Source: Agrococcus baldri (lineage in GTDB: Bacteria > Actinomycetota > Actinomycetes > Actinomycetales > Microbacteriaceae). Taken from it: a DNA stretch of 64,000 bases. Positions 29,293 through 39,711 of the stretch are shown here, one piece after another. Position 1 is the first letter of the stretch; every line of letters begins with the position of its first letter. Where the stretch lies: the NCBI GenBank assembly GCA_900114805.1, contig FOZN01000004.1, positions 434,001 to 498,000 of the forward strand. The letters are read 5' to 3'. Below the pieces are notes generated by a model, which had not been told where the DNA came from, did no database searches, and saw nothing but the letters and a program-made list of their open reading frames with translations. Position numbers and translations under genes: made by a program.

Positions 29293-29982
29293 ATGGCACG
29301 CGACACCGAGAAGGAGCCCGGCAGGCTCAAGACGATGTGGTCCATCTTCAAGATGACCCGAGAGCACGACAAGCGGGCGCTGCCGCTGATGCTGCTGGCC
29401 TTCTTCGGCCCCATCATCATCGTCACGGTGCTGGCGATCGTCTTCCGCCAGGACGTGCTCTTCCTGATCCTGTGGATCGTCTCCGGCGTGCTCATCGGCC
29501 TGATGCTGATGATGATGACGCTCACCTGGCGCGCCGAGAAGATCGCCTTCGCCCAGATCGAAGGTCGCCCGGGCGCGGTCGGCTCGGTGCTCAAGAGCGG
29601 CCTGCGCGGCAACTGGACCACGAGCGAGATGCCGGTGGCCGTGAACCCGAAGACGCAGGACGCGGTCTACCGGGCGGTCGGCAAGCCCGGTGTCGTGCTG
29701 ATCGCCGAGGGCCCGCAGCAGCGCGTCGCGCGCATCCTCGGCGAGGAGCAGCGCAAGGTGAAGCGCATCGTGCCGAACGTGCCCATCCACGTGATCGAGA
29801 TCGGGCCCGACTCGCCGCTCGAGCTGCGCAAGCTCACCAAGACCATGCGGCGCCTGAAGAAGACGCTCGCCCGCGCAGAGGTGATGGCGGTCGCCAACCG
29901 CCTCACCTCGCTCGGCCAGTCGAGCCTGCCCATCCCGAAGGGCATCGATCCCCGCCGTGTTCGGCCCGGGCGCCCGCGCTGA
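29293..29982 (+). CDS. DUF4191 family membrane protein
   Basis: 229 residues. Two hydrophobic helices (about 32-50 and 55-75) follow a charged N-terminus. The soluble C-terminal part contains RAEKIAFAQIEGRPGA (about 82-97) and a basic helix near 180-200, matching DUF4191. Function unknown; it is regularly found immediately upstream of glnA in actinobacteria. No ribosome site; a -10 box ends six bases before the ATG. Its stop codon is one base before the GlnR box of glnA. Confidence 0.9.
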   Translation: MARDTEKEPGRLKTMWSIFKMTREHDKRALPLMLLAFFGPIIIVTVLAIVFRQDVLFLILWIVSGVLIGLMLMMMTLTWRAEKIAFAQIEGRPGAVGSVLKSGLRGNWTTSEMPVAVNPKTQDAVYRAVGKPGVVLIAEGPQQRVARILGEEQRKVKRIVPNVPIHVIEIGPDSPLELRKLTKTMRRLKKTLARAEVMAVANRLTSLGQSSLPIPKGIDPRRVRPGRPR

Positions 29983-29983
29983 T

Positions 29984-30037
29984 GTAACACCGCCGAAACA
30001 TCGGCGTCACCGACGGGCAACGGCTCCCGCGTAGCGT
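29984..30037 (+). promoter_or_regulatory. Tandem GlnR-type operator and promoter of glnA
   Basis: Four 5-mers with exact 6-base spacing: GTAAC (29984-29988), GAAAC (29995-29999), GTCAC (30006-30010), GCAAC (30017-30021). This matches the known actinobacterial GlnR consensus gTnAc-n6-GaAAc twice. A TAGCGT -10 box follows at 30032-30037. Confidence 0.8.
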
Positions 30038-30091
30038 CGAGGTCACGGCAACCGCCGACCGCCAACCCGCACGCCCAAGTCAAGGAGCACC

Positions 30092-31516
<1,425 letters not shown>

Positions 31517-31527
31517 CGCGCACCCTC

Positions 31528-31563
31528 AGCGGGGCCGGCATCCTTCGGGGCGTCGGCCCCGCT
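31528..31563 (+). terminator. Terminator of glnA
   Basis: AGCGGGGCCG (31528-31537) pairs with CGGCCCCGCT (31554-31563), extended by one further pair at the base; the loop is 16 bases. Confidence 0.75.
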
Positions 31564-31578
31564 GTCGTGCCTACGGGC

Positions 31579-31639
31579 TCAACGGCTATGCCGCACCGAT
31601 GTGCAGATATTCGACACGTGCGTGCGGCACGGCCGTTGA
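31579..31639 (-). terminator. Hairpin at the 3' end of glnE
   Basis: TCAACGGC (31579-31586) pairs with GCCGTTGA (31632-31639) and GCCGCAC (31590-31596) with GTGCGGC (31622-31628), with a 3x3 internal loop and a 25-base apical loop. It starts three bases beyond the glnE stop. Confidence 0.6.
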
Positions 31640-31642
31640 ATC

Positions 31643-34603
31643 TCAGTCGTCGTAGAAGCGGTGATCGAAGACGCGGCGCGCCCGGCGGGTGACCGCGAGG
31701 TACCGCTCCTCCAGGGCGGCGGCGGAGCCGGCAGGCATGCCCAGCAGCCGGGCGACGGCCTCGAGCTCGCCGCGGTCCTCCGGCAGCAGATCGATCGAGC
31801 GGGCTCGCGCGAGCGCGAGAGCATTGCGGATGCGCGTAGCCAGCACCCAGGCATCGCGCAGCACCTGCGCATCGGGTTCGGAGATGAGATCGGCTCGGGC
31901 CGCCGCAGCGAGCGCCTCCAGCGTCGACGTGGTGCGCAGGCTCGCCTCGTGCCCCGCGTGGCGCAGCTGCAGCAGCTGCACGAGCCACTCGACGTCGCTG
32001 AGCGCCCCGTCGCCGAGCTTCAGGTGGCGGCGCCGATCGGCAGCCTGCGGCAGCCGCTCGGCTTCCACGCGCGCCTTGATGCGGCGCACCTCCCGCACCG
32101 ATGAGGCCGGGAACTCTGCCGGGTACCGGAGCTCGTCGATGATCGCCATCAACTCATCCGCGAGGCCCGCATCACCGGCGAACGGCCGCGCGCGCAGCAG
32201 CGCCTGCGCCTCCCAGGGCTCCGACCAGCGGTCGTAGTACGCGCGGTAGCTGTCCACCGTGCGCACCAGCGGCCCCTGGCGCCCCTCGGGTCGCAGTCCA
32301 GCATCCAGCTCGAACGGCAGCGTCGGATCGTTGAGCGTCTCCTGCACCTTGCGCACCACGGTGGTCGCGGCTGCGACCGGGTCGTCGCCGCCGCGCGCGA
32401 CGTGCATGACGTCGATGTCGCTGCCGAAGCCGATCTCGCGGCCACCGGTGCGGCCCATGGTGATGATGGCGAGCTCGAGCCCCTCAGGGCGGTGGAGCGT
32501 GACGGCGGCGTCGACGAGCGCCGCGGCGATCGCGGTGAGCGCAGCGCCGACCCCCGTCTCGTCGATGCGCTGCAGGGCACTGGCTATGGCCACCCGCAGA
32601 TGCTCGCGGCGGCGCAGGCCGCGCAGCGCCCGCTGCAGCGCCTCGGGGTCTCCCTTGTGCCGGGTGAGCACGGCCGCGGCCTCCCCGCGCATCGCCTCCT
32701 CCGATCGCGGCCGCAGCTGCTCGTCGCCGTCGAGCCAGGAGGCCGACTCGGGGATGCGCTCCATGAGCGAGCCGATCAGCCGCGACGACGAGAGCAGATT
32801 CGTGAGCCTGCGCGCCGCCACAGGCGAGTCGCGCAGCATGCGCAGGAACCAGGGGCTCTCACCCAGGGCCTCGCTGAGCCGCCGGAACGCCAGCAGCCCC
32901 ATGTCTGGCACCGCGCCCTCGGCGAACCAGCCCAGCAGCACCGGCAGCAGCAGCCGCTGGATCTGCGCGCGACGGGAGTGGCCGGCCGTGAGCTCGGCGA
33001 TGTGGCCGAGCGCGCCCTTCGGATCGACGTAGCCCGATGCCTGCAGGCGTCGCTGCGCAGCCTCGGGCGTCAGCTGCACGTCGTCGCGGTCGAGCGAGGC
33101 GACCGCGCCGAGCAGCGGGCGGTAGAAGATGCGCTCGTGCAGGCTGCGCACCGCCCGCCGAACGGCCTGCCACTGCGCCACCAGCTCCTCGGCGCTGTCG
33201 ATGCGGGCAGTGCGGGCGAGCCTGCGCAGCTCGTCGTCGTCCACGGGCATCAGGTGGGTGCGGCGCATGCGCCAAAACTGAATGCGGTGCTCGAGCACGC
33301 GCAGGAAGCGGTAGTGGTCGCTGAACTCGTCGCGATCGGTTCGGCCCACGATCCCCCTGACTGCAAGCGCGTCGAGCGCCTCGAGCGTGCCGCGCTGCCG
33401 CAGCGAGGGATCGTCGGCGCCGTGCACGAGCTGCAGCAGCTGGACCGTGAACTCGATGTCGCGCAGACCCCCGGGGCCGAGCTTCAGCTGCCGGCCCACC
33501 TCGTCTGCCGGGATGTGCTCCGTGACCCGCTCGCGCATCCGCTGCACCGAGTCGACGAAGCCGTCGCGGCTGGAGGACTCCCACACCAGCGAGCGCACGG
33601 CCGCGTCGTACGCGGCGCCCAGCTCGGCATCGCCGGCGATCGGTCGCGCCTTCAGCAGCGCCTGGAACTCCCACGACTTCGCCCAGCGCTCGTAGTAGGC
33701 GACGTGGGATGCGAGGGTGCGGGTGAGCGCGCCGTCCTTGCCCTCCGGGCGCAGGTTGGCGTCGACCTCCCACAGCGGCGGTGCGGCCTGGTACTGCTCG
33801 CAGGCCGCGGTGGTCTCGCGCGCGAGCAGCGTGGCGATCTGCGTCACCCTGCTCTCGTCGAGCTCGTCGTCGCCCTCAGCACCGGCTGCCACGCCGTGCA
33901 CCCAGATGACGTCGACGTCGCTCAGGTAGTTGAGCTCGCGGGCGCCGGTCTTGCCCATGCCGATCACGGCCAGCTGCACGCGATCGGCCACGGTGCCGAA
34001 GCGCTCGCGCGCGACGGCGCGGGCGATGGCGATGCCCGCCTCGAGCGCGGCCGAGGCGAGATCGGCCAGCGCCGCCGAGACGGTGTCGACGCGCTCCTTC
34101 GGGTCGTCGAGCGCAAGGTCCCACGCGACCAGCTCCGCCAGATGCCTGCGGTAGCGGCCGCGCATCGCGGCGACCGCCTCCGCGTGGGGCAGCGTCGCCG
34201 CGAGCGGCTCCCGCCCCTGCTGCTGCGCGCCCACCGCCTCCAGCAGGCTCGCGCGATAGGCGGCCGCGCCCTCCGACTCCTGCGGGCGCATGACGACGTC
34301 GAGATCCTCCGGGTGCCGCTCCAGGTGCTCGGCGATGCCCTGCGACCCCCCGAGCACCCGCAGCAGCGACGTCCGCGCTGCGTCGTCACCCAGCGCATCC
34401 GTCAGATCGACCTGTGTCGACTCCCCATGGGCCCGCACCAGTCGCACGAGCATCTGCAGCGCAGTGTCGGGATCAGCCGTGCGGGCGCACTCGTCGACCA
34501 GGCCCCGCAGCGCCTCAGGCAGCTCCTGCCGGCAGGCCTCGGCCGCGCCGGGCTCGCGATACCCCAGGCGCGCCAGGCGCGTCCGCGGCGAGGGGATGCG
34601 CAT
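31643..34603 (-). CDS. glnE: Bifunctional glutamine synthetase adenylyltransferase/deadenylase
   Basis: Adenylylates and deadenylylates GlnA to tune its activity. 986 residues with two nucleotidyltransferase domains: the N-terminal deadenylase with NYLSDVDVIWVHG (about 222-234) and the C-terminal adenylyltransferase with GFGSDIDVMHVARG (about 723-736), each with the G-S-D-x-D metal-binding core; in the first domain the Gly-Ser is LS. It begins three bases after glnA2 on the same strand, so it is co-transcribed. Large opposite-strand frames here are shadows. Confidence 0.96.
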   Translation of the reverse strand: MRIPSPRTRLARLGYREPGAAEACRQELPEALRGLVDECARTADPDTALQMLVRLVRAHGESTQVDLTDALGDDAARTSLLRVLGGSQGIAEHLERHPEDLDVVMRPQESEGAAAYRASLLEAVGAQQQGREPLAATLPHAEAVAAMRGRYRRHLAELVAWDLALDDPKERVDTVSAALADLASAALEAGIAIARAVARERFGTVADRVQLAVIGMGKTGARELNYLSDVDVIWVHGVAAGAEGDDELDESRVTQIATLLARETTAACEQYQAAPPLWEVDANLRPEGKDGALTRTLASHVAYYERWAKSWEFQALLKARPIAGDAELGAAYDAAVRSLVWESSSRDGFVDSVQRMRERVTEHIPADEVGRQLKLGPGGLRDIEFTVQLLQLVHGADDPSLRQRGTLEALDALAVRGIVGRTDRDEFSDHYRFLRVLEHRIQFWRMRRTHLMPVDDDELRRLARTARIDSAEELVAQWQAVRRAVRSLHERIFYRPLLGAVASLDRDDVQLTPEAAQRRLQASGYVDPKGALGHIAELTAGHSRRAQIQRLLLPVLLGWFAEGAVPDMGLLAFRRLSEALGESPWFLRMLRDSPVAARRLTNLLSSSRLIGSLMERIPESASWLDGDEQLRPRSEEAMRGEAAAVLTRHKGDPEALQRALRGLRRREHLRVAIASALQRIDETGVGAALTAIAAALVDAAVTLHRPEGLELAIITMGRTGGREIGFGSDIDVMHVARGGDDPVAAATTVVRKVQETLNDPTLPFELDAGLRPEGRQGPLVRTVDSYRAYYDRWSEPWEAQALLRARPFAGDAGLADELMAIIDELRYPAEFPASSVREVRRIKARVEAERLPQAADRRRHLKLGDGALSDVEWLVQLLQLRHAGHEASLRTTSTLEALAAAARADLISEPDAQVLRDAWVLATRIRNALALARARSIDLLPEDRGELEAVARLLGMPAGSAAALEERYLAVTRRARRVFDHRFYDD

Positions 34604-34606
34604 GCG

Positions 34607-35938
34607 TCAGAGCGAGAGCAGGTTCGACTCGAGCTCGACCCTGGTGACCTGGTTGCGGTAGTTGCGCCAGTCCTCGCGCTTGTTGCGCAGGAAGAACGAG
34701 AAGACCTTCTCGCCCAGCGTCTCGGCGACGAGCTCCGACTCCTCCATCGCGGTCAGCGCCGCGTCGAGGCTGGTCGGCAGTGGCGTGTAGCCGAGCGCGC
34801 GGCGCTCCTTGTCGGAGAGCTGCCAGATGTCCTCCACCGCCTCGTCGGGCAGCTCGTAGCCCTCCTCGATGCCCTTGAGCCCGGCGGCCATCAGCACCGA
34901 GAACGCCAGGTAGGGGTTCGCCGCCGAGTCGAGCCCGCGGTACTCGACACGGGCCGACTGCGCCTTGTTCGGCTTCGACAGCGGCACGCGCACGAGCGCC
35001 GAGCGATTGTTGTGGCCCCAGCTGACGAAGCTGGGCGCCTCATCGCCGGCCCACAGTCGCTTGTACGAGTTGACGAACTGGTTCGTGACGGCGGTGAACT
35101 CAGGCGCGTGGTGCAGCAGCCCGGCGACGAACTGGCGCCCCATCTTCGAGAGCTGGTACTTGCCGCTCGGGTCGTGGAAGGCGTTGCGCTCGCCCTCGAA
35201 CAGCGACATGTGGGTGTGCATCCCGCTTCCGGGCTGCCCTTCGAAGGGCTTCGGCATGAAGGTGGCGAAGACGCCCTCGGAGATGGCGACCTCCTTCACG
35301 ATCGTGCGGAAGGTCATGATGTTGTCGGCGGTCGAGAGCGCGTCGGCGTAGCGCAGGTCGATCTCGTTCTGGCCGGGGCCGGCCTCGTGGTGGCTGAACT
35401 CGACCGAGATGCCGATGTCTTCGAGCATGCGCACGGATGCGCGGCGGAAGTCGTGCGCGGTGCCGCCGGGCACGTTGTCGAAGTAGCCGGCGCGGTCGAC
35501 CGGCTCAGGGTGCCGCACATCGGCCGACTTCAGCAGGTAGAACTCGCACTCGGGGTGGGTGTAGAAGCTGAAGCCGCGATCGGCGGCCTTCGCGAGCGTG
35601 CGCTTGAGCACGTTGCGGGGGTCGGCTGCCGCGGGCTCCCCGTCGGGCGTGTAGATGTCGCAGAACATGCGCGCCGTGGGGTCGGTCTCGCCGCGCCACG
35701 GCAGCACCTGGAAGGTCGAGGGGTCGGCCTTGGCGATCACATCCGCCTCCGACGAGCGCGAGAGGCCCTCGATCGACGAGCCGTCGATGCCCATGCCCTC
35801 GCTGAAGGCGCCCTCGACCTCAGCCGGTGCGATCGCGACGGACTTGAGCGAGCCCAGCACATCCGTGAACCAGAGCCGCACGAACTTGACGCCGCGCTCC
35901 TCGATCGTGCGAAGCACGAAGTCCTGCTGCTTGTCCAT
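34607..35938 (-). CDS. glnA2: Glutamine synthetase, second type I paralogue
   Basis: 443 residues. Same fold as Gln[14 protein letters not shown] (about 23-35), [11 protein letters not shown] (about 52-62), [18 protein letters not shown] (about 237-247). It is shorter than GlnA, lacking the insertion of the GSI-beta type. In actinobacteria the paralogue next to glnE is called glnA2; its physiological substrate (ammonium or a polyamine) is debated. Start at MDKQQDF has AGAGAGGGG upstream; a TAGCCT -10 box lies at 35964-35969, about 25 bases before. Confidence 0.95.
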   Translation of the reverse strand: MDKQQDFVLRTIEERGVKFVRLWFTDVLGSLKSVAIAPAEVEGAFSEGMGIDGSSIEGLSRSSEADVIAKADPSTFQVLPWRGETDPTARMFCDIYTPDGEPAAADPRNVLKRTLAKAADRGFSFYTHPECEFYLLKSADVRHPEPVDRAGYFDNVPGGTAHDFRRASVRMLEDIGISVEFSHHEAGPGQNEIDLRYADALSTADNIMTFRTIVKEVAISEGVFATFMPKPFEGQPGSGMHTHMSLFEGERNAFHDPSGKYQLSKMGRQFVAGLLHHAPEFTAVTNQFVNSYKRLWAGDEAPSFVSWGHNNRSALVRVPLSKPNKAQSARVEYRGLDSAANPYLAFSVLMAAGLKGIEEGYELPDEAVEDIWQLSDKERRALGYTPLPTSLDAALTAMEESELVAETLGEKVFSFFLRNKREDWRNYRNQVTRVELESNLLSL

Positions 35939-35963
35939 CCCGGCCCCTCTCTCGCCTTCCCAC

Positions 35964-35969
35964 AGGCTA
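35964..35969 (-). promoter_or_regulatory. -10 box (TAGCCT) of glnA2-glnE
   Basis: TAGCCT with a 25-base leader to the ATG at 35938. No GlnR box is seen near it, in contrast to glnA. Confidence 0.4.
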
Positions 35970-36022
35970 GTGGTCGCGCCGCACGCAACGAGGCGCGCAG
36001 CCGTCCGCCGCGCGGCGCGGGT

Positions 36023-36028
36023 TAGGCT
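36023..36028 (+). promoter_or_regulatory. -10 box (TAGGCT) of leaderless panB
   Basis: TAGGCT with 7 nt to the ATG at 36036. Confidence 0.55.
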
Positions 36029-36035
36029 CGGTGGC

Positions 36036-36917
36036 ATGGCATTCAGCGACAGCGCTCAGACCGCGCCCGGCGAGCCCCAGGAGGCCGCCGCGCCCTATGG
36101 CGGCGGGAGCGCGCCCCAGAAGCGCGTGCGCATCCGGCACTTCCAGAAGGCGAAGCAGGACGGCCTGAAGATCGTCGGGCTGACGAGCTACGACTTCCTC
36201 TCCGCGCAGGTGTTCGACAGCGCGGGCATCGACTTCCTGCTGGTGGGCGACTCGGCCGGCAACACCGTCTTCGGCTATGACACCACCCTGCCGGTGACGG
36301 TCGACGAGCTCATCCCGCTCACTCGCGCGGTCGCGCGGGCCGCGAAGCGCGCGCTCGTGGTCGCCGACATGCCCTTCGGCTCCTACGAGGTCAACGCCCG
36401 CGAGGCGCTGCACACCGCGATCCGCTTCATGAAGGAGACCGGTGCACACGCAGTGAAGATGGAGGGCGGCGAGCGCACGGCGGAGCAGATCCGCCGCGTC
36501 GTCGAGGCCGGCATCCCCGTCATGGGCCACGTCGGCTACACGCCCCAGTCCGAGCACGGCCTCGGCGGCCACGTCATCCAGGGCCGCGGCGAGGCGGGTG
36601 CCGAGCAGCTGCTGCGCGACGCGCGCGCGGTCGAGGAGGCCGGCGCGTTCGCGGTGGTGCTCGAGATGGTGCCCTCCGAGTCGGCCAAGCTCGTCACCGA
36701 GGCGCTCTCTATCCCGACGCTCTCGGTCGGCGCCGGTCCGCACTGCGACGGCCAGCTGCTGGTGTGGAGCGACTGGGCCGGCATGACCAGCGGCCGCATC
36801 CCCAAGTTCGTCAAGCAGTACGCGCAGCTCGCGCGGACGCTCGAGGCGGCCGCCGTCGCCTTCCGCGAGGATGTCGCCAGTGGCGCCTACCCGGCGCCAG
36901 AGCACGAGTACGAGTAG
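36036..36917 (+). CDS. panB: 3-methyl-2-oxobutanoate hydroxymethyltransferase
   Basis: First committed step of pantothenate/CoA synthesis: transfers a hydroxymethyl group from 5,10-methylene-THF to 2-oxoisovalerate. 293 residues. After a 28-residue variable N-terminus, the TIM barrel shows [24 protein letters not shown] (about 44-67; metal-binding Asp in VGDS), [22 protein letters not shown] (about 165-172) and a catalytic Glu region in LEMVPSE. No Shine-Dalgarno; the -10 box predicts a leaderless mRNA. DUF1697 follows after 16 bases. Confidence 0.95.
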   Translation: MAFSDSAQTAPGEPQEAAAPYGGGSAPQKRVRIRHFQKAKQDGLKIVGLTSYDFLSAQVFDSAGIDFLLVGDSAGNTVFGYDTTLPVTVDELIPLTRAVARAAKRALVVADMPFGSYEVNAREALHTAIRFMKETGAHAVKMEGGERTAEQIRRVVEAGIPVMGHVGYTPQSEHGLGGHVIQGRGEAGAEQLLRDARAVEEAGAFAVVLEMVPSESAKLVTEALSIPTLSVGAGPHCDGQLLVWSDWAGMTSGRIPKFVKQYAQLARTLEAAAVAFREDVASGAYPAPEHEYE

Positions 36918-36933
36918 CCGGGGGCTGAGCACC

Positions 36934-37455
36934 GTGCGCATCGCGCTGCTGCTGCGGGGCGTGAACGTCGGCGGCGTCACGGTGCGCTCTGCCGACCTGC
37001 GCGCACTCCTCGCCGATGCGGGCATGGGTGAGGTGGCCACCGTGCTGGCCAGCGGCAACGCCGTGGTCACGGCGACGGATGCGTCGGCCGCGGCCGAGGT
37101 CGCCGAGGCCGCGCTGGCAGCGCGGTACGGCAGGCGCATCCGGGTGCTGGGAATCGCGATCGACGTGCTCGCCGATGTCGTCGCCGACTACCCCCACGCC
37201 GAGGACGACGAGCACACGCCCTACGTGGTGTTCGAGCTCGAGCCAGGGGTCGCCGTCGAGCTCGCGCAGCTCGAGCCCGGCGCCGGCGAGTCGATCGCGG
37301 CGGGCAAGCGCGGCGGCACCGGCGTCGTGCACTGGTCGAACCCGAAGGGCACGACGCTCACCAGCCCGTTCGCGAGGGCGCTCGAGCGCACCGCGAACGA
37401 CCGCGTCACGACGCGCAACCTGCGCACGCTGCGGAAGGTGCTCGCCGCGGCGTGA
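36934..37455 (+). CDS. DUF1697 family protein
   Basis: 173 residues, GTG start chosen because the family begins with ALLRGVNVGG (about 4-13). Further conserved: LASGNAVV (about 41-48) and TTRNLRTLRKV at the C-terminus, all standard for DUF1697. Cytoplasmic, function unknown. It is probably read from the panB transcript. Confidence 0.9.
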   Translation: MRIALLLRGVNVGGVTVRSADLRALLADAGMGEVATVLASGNAVVTATDASAAAEVAEAALAARYGRRIRVLGIAIDVLADVVADYPHAEDDEHTPYVVFELEPGVAVELAQLEPGAGESIAAGKRGGTGVVHWSNPKGTTLTSPFARALERTANDRVTTRNLRTLRKVLAAA

Positions 37456-37465
37456 TCCGGCATGC

Positions 37466-37612
37466 TCAGCGGCCGCGCTCACCGGCCGGCGGTTCGAGTG
37501 CTGGCCACAGCACAACCGATTCGGTGATCGACAGCACGAGCCAGTCGTCATCGCTCGATCCCGCGACCAGCCGCACAACGAGGTCGACGAAATCCTGCGC
37601 CGCGCTCGTCAT
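37466..37612 (-). CDS. 48-residue hypothetical protein
   Basis: ATG at 37612, 16 bases after the stop of the SPOR-type gene on the same strand. MTSAAQDFVDLVVRLV plus a DDDWLVLSITESVVLWP stretch read like a small soluble domain. Third positions are about 80% GC, so coding is plausible. The ribosome site is weak. The same frame is open upstream into the SPOR gene, so it might be the tail of a longer product. Not recognised. Confidence 0.4.
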   Translation of the reverse strand: MTSAAQDFVDLVVRLVAGSSDDDWLVLSITESVVLWPALEPPAGERGR

Positions 37613-37628
37613 CTCGCGAGCGATGTCA

Positions 37629-37823
37629 TCAATCGTCCTTGCCCCAGTCCTCCTCAGCGGCATCCTCCGCCGCCCAGGCGCGGGAGCGCTCCTTGATGAT
37701 CTCGGGCGCGCGGGCGGCCTCATCGCGCGTCGCGAAGGGCCCGGCCCGGTCGTACCCGGGCGAGACCATGCCCTCCTCGACGACACCGGTCTCGAGGTTG
37801 TACCAGTACTCGGCAGCGTTCAT
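37629..37823 (-). CDS. Short SPOR-type protein
   Basis: 64 residues: AEYWYNLETGVVEEG then GPFATRDEAARAPEIIKERS, the pattern of very short SPOR-like proteins (WYN...TG...G-PF-TRDEA) common in Microbacteriaceae. No signal peptide, so cytoplasmic. Acidic C-terminus. The start at 37823 is preferred to 37865 by family start, with a TACACT box eight bases upstream (37832-37837). The role is not known; classical SPOR domains bind denuded peptidoglycan. Confidence 0.8.
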   Translation of the reverse strand: MNAAEYWYNLETGVVEEGMVSPGYDRAGPFATRDEAARAPEIIKERSRAWAAEDAAEEDWGKDD

Positions 37824-37831
37824 GAGGCCAC

Positions 37832-37837
37832 AGTGTA
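37832..37837 (-). promoter_or_regulatory. -10 box (TACACT) of the SPOR-type gene
   Basis: TACACT with 8 nt to the ATG at 37823. Confidence 0.45.
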
Positions 37838-37908
37838 GGCCGAGCGGATGCGCAGCGCCCGACAACGTGCTCGGCGCTGCCGCCGCGGCTCGGCCGCTGC
37901 CTCGCTCC

Positions 37909-37914
37909 TAGGAT
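37909..37914 (+). promoter_or_regulatory. -10 box (TAGGAT) of leaderless map
   Basis: TAGGAT with 7 nt to the ATG at 37922; the spacer GGAGGAC could double as a ribosome site. Confidence 0.5.
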
Positions 37915-37921
37915 GGAGGAC

Positions 37922-38791
37922 ATGCCCAAGGACGCCTCAGGTCACCTTCTCCCGGGCCGCATCGGCCCGCTGCGCCGGGTCGACCCATCCATCACCAGGC
38001 CCGAGTACGTCGGCAAGGCGGGCCCCGCGAAGCACACCGGCGGCGACGTGTACGACGACGAGGCGATCGAGCGCATCCGTGCCGCCGGCACCATCGCGGC
38101 CGACGCGATCGCCGCCGTCGGCGCTGCCGTACGGCCCGGCATCACCACCGACGAGCTCGACGCCATCGGGCACGACTTCGTCACCAGCCACGGCGCCTAC
38201 CCCTCGACGCTCGGCTACCGCGGCTTCCCCAAGTCGGTCTGCTCGAGCGTCAACGAGGTCATCTGCCACGGCATCCCCGACGACACCGTGCTCGCGGAGG
38301 GCGACATCGTCAACATCGACATCACCGCCTACAAGGACGGCGTGCACGGTGACTCGAACCGCACGTTCATCGCCGGGCAGGCGAGCGACGAGGTGACGCA
38401 GCTGGTGGCGCGCACCGAGGAGTCGCTGCGGCGCGCGATCAAGGCGGCACTGCCGGGCAGGCGCGTCAACGTGATCGGCCGCACGATCGAGATGTACGCG
38501 AAGCGGTTCGGCTACGGCGTCGTGCGCGACTTCACCGGGCACGGCGTGGGCACCTCGTTCCACTCGGGCCTGATCATCCCCCACTACGACACCGACCGCT
38601 ACGACGCCGAGATCGTGCCGGGCATGGTGTTCACGATCGAGCCGATGCTGACGCTCGGCACGCACGAGTGGGAGATGTGGGCGGATGACTGGACGGTCGT
38701 GACGAAGGATCGCTCGATCACCGCGCAGTTCGAGCACACGATCGTGGTGCGTGAGGGCGGCGCCGAGATCCTCACGCTGCCCTCGACCTGA
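37922..38791 (+). CDS. map: Methionine aminopeptidase, type 1c
   Basis: Removes the initiator Met from new proteins. 289 residues, with the N-terminal 40-residue Pro-rich extension ([20 protein letters not shown]) typical of actinobacterial MetAP1c. Active-site residues: H116 (CHGIP), metal ligands D133 and D144 (NIDI and HGDSN), His in [11 protein letters not shown] (about 205), and Glu in FTIEPML. The start at 37922 is favoured over 37913 because of the -10 spacing and family length. It acts with the deformylase (def) found elsewhere in the window. Confidence 0.95.
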   Translation: MPKDASGHLLPGRIGPLRRVDPSITRPEYVGKAGPAKHTGGDVYDDEAIERIRAAGTIAADAIAAVGAAVRPGITTDELDAIGHDFVTSHGAYPSTLGYRGFPKSVCSSVNEVICHGIPDDTVLAEGDIVNIDITAYKDGVHGDSNRTFIAGQASDEVTQLVARTEESLRRAIKAALPGRRVNVIGRTIEMYAKRFGYGVVRDFTGHGVGTSFHSGLIIPHYDTDRYDAEIVPGMVFTIEPMLTLGTHEWEMWADDWTVVTKDRSITAQFEHTIVVREGGAEILTLPST

Positions 38792-38824
38792 CGGCCCGCG
38801 CCTCGTCCGGAACCGATTCCGTGG

Positions 38825-38830
38825 CAGGAT
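38825..38830 (+). promoter_or_regulatory. -10-like box (CAGGAT) of ppgK
   Basis: CAGGAT with 7 nt to the GTG at 38838; first base deviates from TANNNT. Confidence 0.35.
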
Positions 38831-38837
38831 CGACGCC

Positions 38838-39593
38838 GTGAGCAAGTCGAAGAACCAGGCGGTCGGCGTCGACATCGGCGGAACCGGCGTCAAGGCGGCG
38901 CTCGTCGACGTCAAGCGCGGCGAGCTGCTGAGCGATCGCGTGAAGGTGCCGACGCCCGAGGGAGGCGAGCCGGACGCGATCCGAGACGCGGTGGTCGCGC
39001 TCGTCGACCGGCTCGGCGTCGCCGACGACACCCCGATCGGGGTGACCTTCCCGGCGATCGTGCACCACGGCCGCACCATGAGCGCCGCCAACGTGTCGAA
39101 GGCGTGGATCGGCCTCGAGGCCGAGCATCTCTTCGAGCAGGCGCTCGGTCGCGACATCCACTTCGCGAACGACGCGGATGCCGCGGGCTTCGCCGAGGAC
39201 CACTACGGCGCCGCGAAGGATGCGTCGGGGCTCGTCATCATGACGACGCTCGGCACGGGCATCGGCGGCGCGCTGATCTACAACGGCGTGCTCATCCCCA
39301 ACGCCGAGCTCGGCCACCTCGAGATCGACGGCCACAACGCCGAGTCGCAGGCCGCCAACAGCGCGCGCGAGCGCGAGAGCCTGAGCTGGGAGGCGTGGGC
39401 GGCGCGGCTGCAGCGCTACTACAGCCACCTCGAGTTCATCTTCTCGCCCGACCTCTTCGTGGTCGGCGGCGGCGTCTCGAAGTCGTCGGAGCTGTTCCTG
39501 CCGCTGCTCGACCTCAAGACGCCTATCGTGCCGGCGATGCTGCGCAACAACGCGGGCATCATCGGCGCCGCTGCGCTCGCGCGCGGCGTCTGA
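38838..39593 (+). CDS. ppgK: Polyphosphate-dependent glucokinase (ROK family)
   Basis: Phosphorylates glucose using polyphosphate (and ATP). 251 residues, GTG start. Phosphate-binding GVDIGGTGVKAALVD (about 9-23), catalytic Asp in ANDADAAG (about 109-116), TLGTGIGGA (about 133-141), and GHLEIDGHNAE (about 155-165). The last motif and the lack of the ROK zinc-Cys cluster are characteristic of PPGK rather than ordinary ROK glucokinases. It follows map after 46 bases. Confidence 0.93.
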   Translation: MSKSKNQAVGVDIGGTGVKAALVDVKRGELLSDRVKVPTPEGGEPDAIRDAVVALVDRLGVADDTPIGVTFPAIVHHGRTMSAANVSKAWIGLEAEHLFEQALGRDIHFANDADAAGFAEDHYGAAKDASGLVIMTTLGTGIGGALIYNGVLIPNAELGHLEIDGHNAESQAANSARERESLSWEAWAARLQRYYSHLEFIFSPDLFVVGGGVSKSSELFLPLLDLKTPIVPAMLRNNAGIIGAAALARGV

Positions 39594-39654
39594 CCCGCCC
39601 GCGGGCCCGGGCTGAGCACGCGCGGCTCGCTGCACCAACCGTTCTTGGTTTATC

Positions 39655-39693
39655 TGTGATTGCTTGTGCTTCTCTGCGTTTGCCTGCTACCGT
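39655..39693 (+). promoter_or_regulatory. Phased 10-bp repeats and -10 box upstream of the fructose operon
   Basis: Three adjacent 10-mers, TGTGATTGCT, TGTGCTTCTC, TGCGTTTGCC (39655-39684), lie in an unusually AT-rich stretch and end four bases before a TACCGT -10 box (39688-39693). DeoR-family repressors are known to bind short tandem repeats of this type, so autoregulation by the first gene is likely. Confidence 0.5.
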
Positions 39694-39711
39694 GCTCACG
39701 AGGAGGCACCC

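Noticed and set aside
32402-36025. 1207-codon open frame on the plus strand
   Set aside because: Antisense to glnE and glnA2, both intact with catalytic motifs. No domain in the shadow.
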